Below, in pieces: positions 59,653 to 64,000 of a DNA stretch of 64,000 nucleotides. The first letter of the stretch is position 1. Every line of letters begins with the position of its first letter. The stretch is from Porpolomopsis calyptriformis (lineage: Eukaryota; Basidiomycota; Agaricomycetes; Agaricales; Hygrophoraceae), in assembly GCA_951640195.1 (NCBI GenBank), contig OX621164.1:849098-913097 (forward strand), written 5' to 3'. Made by a program: the position numbers and the translations under genes. The notes under the pieces were generated by a model, which saw only the letters and a program-made list of their open reading frames with translations, made no database searches and was not told the DNA's origin.

Positions 59653-62600
59653 ATGTCTCTCCAAATGGCTACCGCCCCTCAAACCTCTTTGCAAGCACCT
59701 AATTCTCAGTCTCAACCTGTTCAACGACAACAGCCACCACTGCCTCCCGGTTTAGCCCCCGAGAATTGGCAACGGGTCCTCAACGTGAGCTCGTGTCTCC
59801 GTCCAATAAATTTCGATCTCATCCCGTTTAGCGTGTAAATGTCCTTCGCTCAAAGGGTGCAACCCCCGATACTTCAGACGAATTGGCTAGGCTCGTCAAG
59901 TTCATGCAGAGTGTCGGCTATACCCAATGTGCGTCCCTCGATCCCCTTCCCACCTCTCATTTTTGTCTAACAACTCTATCGAACACACAGCCAGACCTCA
60001 ACCTTCAGAATATCCCCCTTCAGCCCAACCACCCCTCGTCAATGGCCACACGCCCTCGACTTCCACTGCAAACGGTCTAACACCCTCAACCGTCCCCTCC
60101 ATCTCCTCTGGGCCCGTTCCTGCGCAATCCCATCCACAACCCTCCAGAACCCCAGTTTCCTTTACCCCCGACCAAATTAACGCTCTACGTTTTCAGATCC
60201 ATGCGTTCAAGCTCATCTCTCGTGGCCTTCCAGTGCCGGAATCCATTCAACAAGCTATCCGCGTTCCCAATACTGCTATTCCTGACCTCGAAAAACTTCT
60301 GCAAGGTCAAGACGTCAATGCGAGAATAGTCGACAGCGCCGTCAAGATAATAAAGGCCACAGATCCGACAGTCCAGGGCACCATTGAGGCCCCTCTCCAA
60401 GATACCCTCAAATCAGATGACCAGGACGTCGCCATGAATCTAGCTGATCTTCCTAAAGGTCTCTTCGCTGAAGATAATGTCAGCTCTGGAATCTACCCCT
60501 ACAACGCTTATCGTCACCCCTTCACTCACTTTAAGCGAAATTCTGGGACCGACCCCGTTATGTTCGTCACTCGTCTCCAACGCCTTCTCATCCCGTCAAT
60601 CATGCCTGCCGGCTTGGACGCTCACCATATCATGCGCGAACGTGACCGCTTCATTGAAGCTCGCATGCAGCAACGGATGCGAGAGCTAGAGGGGATGTCC
60701 GCTACCATGGGTGACGGTGGTTTCGAGGCTGGGTTCGATGCTTCTACCAAAGAAGACAAGGAAAATGCAATGGCCCACATTCTTCCATACGAGAATCAGC
60801 ACAACTCCTTCCCAGGCGTAACCGCCCACGGGAAGCTTCGCGCCTTGATCGAACTCAAATCTCTCCGCGTCCTCGACAAACAACGTGCCCTCCGTGCACT
60901 CGTTGCCGAACGTCTCACCCATGGCTCCCTCCTCCCTATCAACCGTGCCGACTTCCGTCGTACACGGAAACCGACAATCCGTGACGCCCGTACCACCGAA
61001 CACCTCGAACGGAAACAACGTCTTGATCGCGAGCGCCGAGCAAAGCACAAGCATGTCGAACAGCTCGGCGTCCTCTGCGCACATGGCAGGGAGGTACTTG
61101 CTGCCAACAGGGCTGCCCAAGATAGACTTATCAAGCTGGGCCGCTCAATTCTGTCATTCCACGCATATACCGAAAAAGAGGAGCAGAAACGTATCGAACG
61201 AATATCCAAGGAACGTTTGAAGGCCCTCAAGGCAGATGACGAGGAAGCGTACATGAGGTTGATCGATACTGCCAAGGACACTCGTATCACCCATCTGTTG
61301 CGACAGACGGATTCCTACTTAGACTCGCTCGCGCAGGCTGTTGTTGCCCAGCAGAACGAGAGTGGGCGCGTCGACGAAATGATGCAGTTCGAGACGGAGG
61401 ATGGACCTGCGAATGAGGCCACTTTCGGAGCGCAGGTGACGGTGGAGGATACCCAAGAGGACAAAGGAAAGGTCGATTATTACGCTGTAGCACATCGAAT
61501 CTCGGAGAAGGTTTCCCGACAACCGCGCTTATTGATCGGAGGCACTCTGAAGGAGTATCAGCTCAAGGGATTGCAATGGATGGTCAGTTTATACAATAAC
61601 AGGTTGAATGGGATCCTAGCAGACGAAATGGTGAGTGTACTGTATACATCCCGAAATAATCATTATTGACAAATTTCTCCAGGGTCTCGGAAAGACCATT
61701 CAGACAATCTCTCTCATCACGTTTCTTATCGAGTGCAAAAAACAGCGGGGACCTTATCTCGTCGTCGTTCCGCTTTCCACGATGACCAATTGGTCCGGAG
61801 AGTTTGCAAAGTGGGCTCCCGGCGTGAAGACAATCGCATACAAAGGGAATCCGGCACAAAGACGACAATTGCAAAGCGAATTACGGTTGGGCAATTTCCA
61901 AGTGCTGTTGACCACGTACGAGTACATCATTAAAGACCGCCCTCACTTGAGCAAACTGAAATGGGTCCACATGATCATTGGTTTGTTGGCCAGATTAACG
62001 CACCATAGCCCTTTCTGACCAATGCTTAGACGAGGGCCATCGCATGAAGAATACGCAAAGTAAACTTTCGCAGACGTTGACCACATATTACCATTCCCGC
62101 TATCGTCTAATTCTCACCGGGACGCCCCTCCAAAACAACCTTCCCGAGCTATGGGCCCTGCTAAACTTTGTTCTCCCCAAGATCTTTAACTCTGTGAAGT
62201 CATTCGATGAATGGTTCAATACACCTTTTGCCAATTCTGGCACTGGGGATAAGATCGAGCTTAGCGAAGAAGAAGCGTTGTTGATCATCCGTCGATTACA
62301 CAAGGTGCTGAGGCCGTTCCTATTGAGGCGGCTAAAGAAGGATGTGGAGAGCGAGCTGCCAGATAAAGTAGAAAAGGTCATCAAGGTCCGGATGAGCGCT
62401 TTACAGAGCCAATTGTACAAACAAATGAAGAAACACAAGATGATCGCCGACGGGAAAGATAAACATGGGTGTGTCCATCCCCGAATCTTTTTTTTTTTAC
62501 CCACAACTCCTGACTTTGTCTGTATAAAGAAAATCCGGTGGCGTGAAAGGTCTCAGTAATGAGCTTATGCAGCTTCGAAAAATTTGTCAACACCCATTCT

Positions 62601-64000
62601 TGTTCGAGAGTGTGGAAGACAATATTAGTCCCAGCGGCATGGTAGACGAAAAGATTGTGCGGACTTCGGGCAAGATTGAACTGTTGAATAGAATTCTCCC
62701 AAAATTCTTCGCTGGTGGTCATAGAGTGTGTCCTCACTGCGCCATCCTTGCTCCGGGTATCAAATTGATTTTTTCCAGGTGCTCATCTTCTTCCAGATGA
62801 CAAAGGTTATGGATATAATGGAGGACTTTTTGAAAATGATGCAGTGGTCATATCTTCGTCTGGATGGCGGCACGAAAACCGATGAGCGGGCTCAGTTCGT
62901 GCAGCTTTTTAACGCAAAAGACTCCGACTATAAAGTATTCATATTGTCGACACGCGCTGGCGGCTTAGGCTTGAATTTGCAGTCCGCCGATACTGTCATT
63001 ATGTGAGTTTGGTCTATGTCTGTTGGCCCCAACACTAAAGCTTATCGTGGATTCTTAGTTTCGACAGCGACTGGTGGGTACAAATGATCCAACTATCTGT
63101 TCCTGTTTAATGACGTGCTACTTTGTACTCCAGGAATCCCCACGCCGACCTTCAAGCGCAGGATCGTGCTCACCGAATTGGACAGACAAAAGCTGTCCTC
63201 ATCCTACGCTTTATCACAGAGAAGAGCGTGGAGGAAGCGATGTACTCTCGTGCGCGTTACAAGCTTGATATTGACGACAAGGTCATTCAAGCTGGCCGCT
63301 TTGACAACAAATCTACGCAAGAGGAACAAGAAGAGTTCTTGGTTGGTGTTTCTATGGATGTGTTTGACCCTGTCGTGTTTACTGAGTTCTCTTTGCAGCG
63401 ATCGATCCTTGAGGCTGACCAAGAAGAGGAAAACGAAGAAGCTGGCGATATGAATGATGAAGAGCTCAATGTGTTAATTGCGCGGACCGACGAAGAGGTC
63501 GGCCTGTTCCGCGACATTGACCTCAAAAGGGAGCGCGATAGCCTGGAATCGTGGCGGACTGCTGGCAACCGAGGGAGGCCTCCGCCTGCACTAATGCAGT
63601 TCGAGGAGCTCCCGACGTGCTATCAGACTGATGAGCCATTCGAGGTCAAAGAAGTTGATGAATCTCTTGAAGGCCGTGGTCAGCGACGAAGAAATGTCGT
63701 TAGTTACAACGACGGATTGAGTGATGAGCAATGGGCATTGGTGAGTGCCCCAAAAAACTTTATGCCGATGTGTTCTCATCGTTGTATTCCAGGCCCTAGA
63801 AGAGGGTGAAGATTTGCAGGAACTTGCGGAACGCGCTCGTGACAAGAAGGACAGGCGAGCGATGAATAAACTTCTGCGGGAGGCTGAAACCTCCGGCAGA
63901 GGCACGCCCATATCGGATACTGACTCCCGTGGACGCAAAGGCAAGAAGGGCAAAAGCAAGATGAGCGCACCAGATTACGAGCCTGCTTTGCCTGCTGGAA
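59653..64000 (+). CDS. SNF2: SNF2/STH1-type chromatin remodelling ATPase (3' end beyond window)
   Basis: This is the catalytic subunit of a SWI/SNF or RSC complex, which slides or ejects nucleosomes. The N-terminus is Gln/Pro-rich. The QLQ domain is [20 protein letters not shown]. The HSA and post-HSA part has [20 protein letters not shown] and [24 protein letters not shown] text. The ATPase has [25 protein letters not shown] (intron 61631-61682), DEGHRMKN (intron 61981-62029), [78 protein letters not shown] and [12 protein letters not shown] SnAC-like segment ([20 protein letters not shown]) follows. A bromodomain is expected beyond position 64000. SNF2 and STH1 cannot be told apart here. 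Confidence 0.95.

Overview
The window looks like nuclear DNA of a basidiomycete fungus, most likely an Agaricomycete. The host genes are packed closely on both strands and are cut by many introns of about 50-60 bp with GT..AG ends. The LTR retrotransposons carry gag and chromodomain types known from mushroom-forming fungi. No species is assigned.

Positions 1-22110 are a graveyard of nested LTR retrotransposons, with no convincing host gene. From left to right it holds: an unrecognised proline-rich ORF next to an LTR-like end (1-1683); the 3' part of a Gypsy chromovirus with an antisense cysteine-rich gene inside it (element Z, 1684-3445); the gag and LTR of a minus-strand Gypsy (X1, 3446-5151); a broken coiled-coil and cysteine-cluster gene G (5178-13742) split by an almost intact 6.9-kb Gypsy (W, 5775-12671, target duplication GAGGA); a decayed second copy of the X family (X2, about 13868-19624) into which two solo LTRs have inserted; and the gag plus 5' LTR of an element related to W (Y, 19626-21314). 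The nesting can be read directly: Y was hit by X2, X2 by two solo LTRs, G by W, and probably X1 by Z.

W is the most informative element. It has 400-bp LTRs, an 11-nt primer-binding site complementary to its own predicted mRNA start (Tf1-type self-priming), a GGGTTTT slippery site directly before the gag stop that leads into the pol frame, a chromodomain integrase, and a third ORF of unknown function. Its two LTRs differ only at CpG-derived positions, and its premature stops are explained by single transitions. Both facts point to cytosine methylation or RIP-like decay.

A 200-N gap (22111-22310) separates this region from a gene-dense half. In order: NIC96/NUP93 (-, cut by the gap), a Sec4/Rab8 GTPase (+), ARP5 (-), a single-pass secreted or membrane protein (-), a GCN20/ABCF ATPase (+), TOP2 (+), a 1,886-residue coiled-coil protein of unknown function (+), an oxysterol-binding protein (-), DBP3 RNA helicase (-), DOT1 methyltransferase (+), GET3 (-), SRP68 (+), KU80 (-) and a SNF2/STH1 chromatin-remodelling ATPase (+, runs off the right edge). 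Several are divergent pairs sharing very short promoters: DBP3/DOT1 85 bp, GET3/SRP68 155 bp, KU80/SNF2 185 bp. These genes work in separate basic processes: nuclear pore, secretion and ER targeting, ribosome biogenesis and translation, and chromatin and DNA-break handling. No operon-like pathway is implied. A recurrent feature is that introns fall inside the P-loop (Walker A) codons of five different ATPases or GTPases. One of these, in DBP3, is a GC-AG intron.
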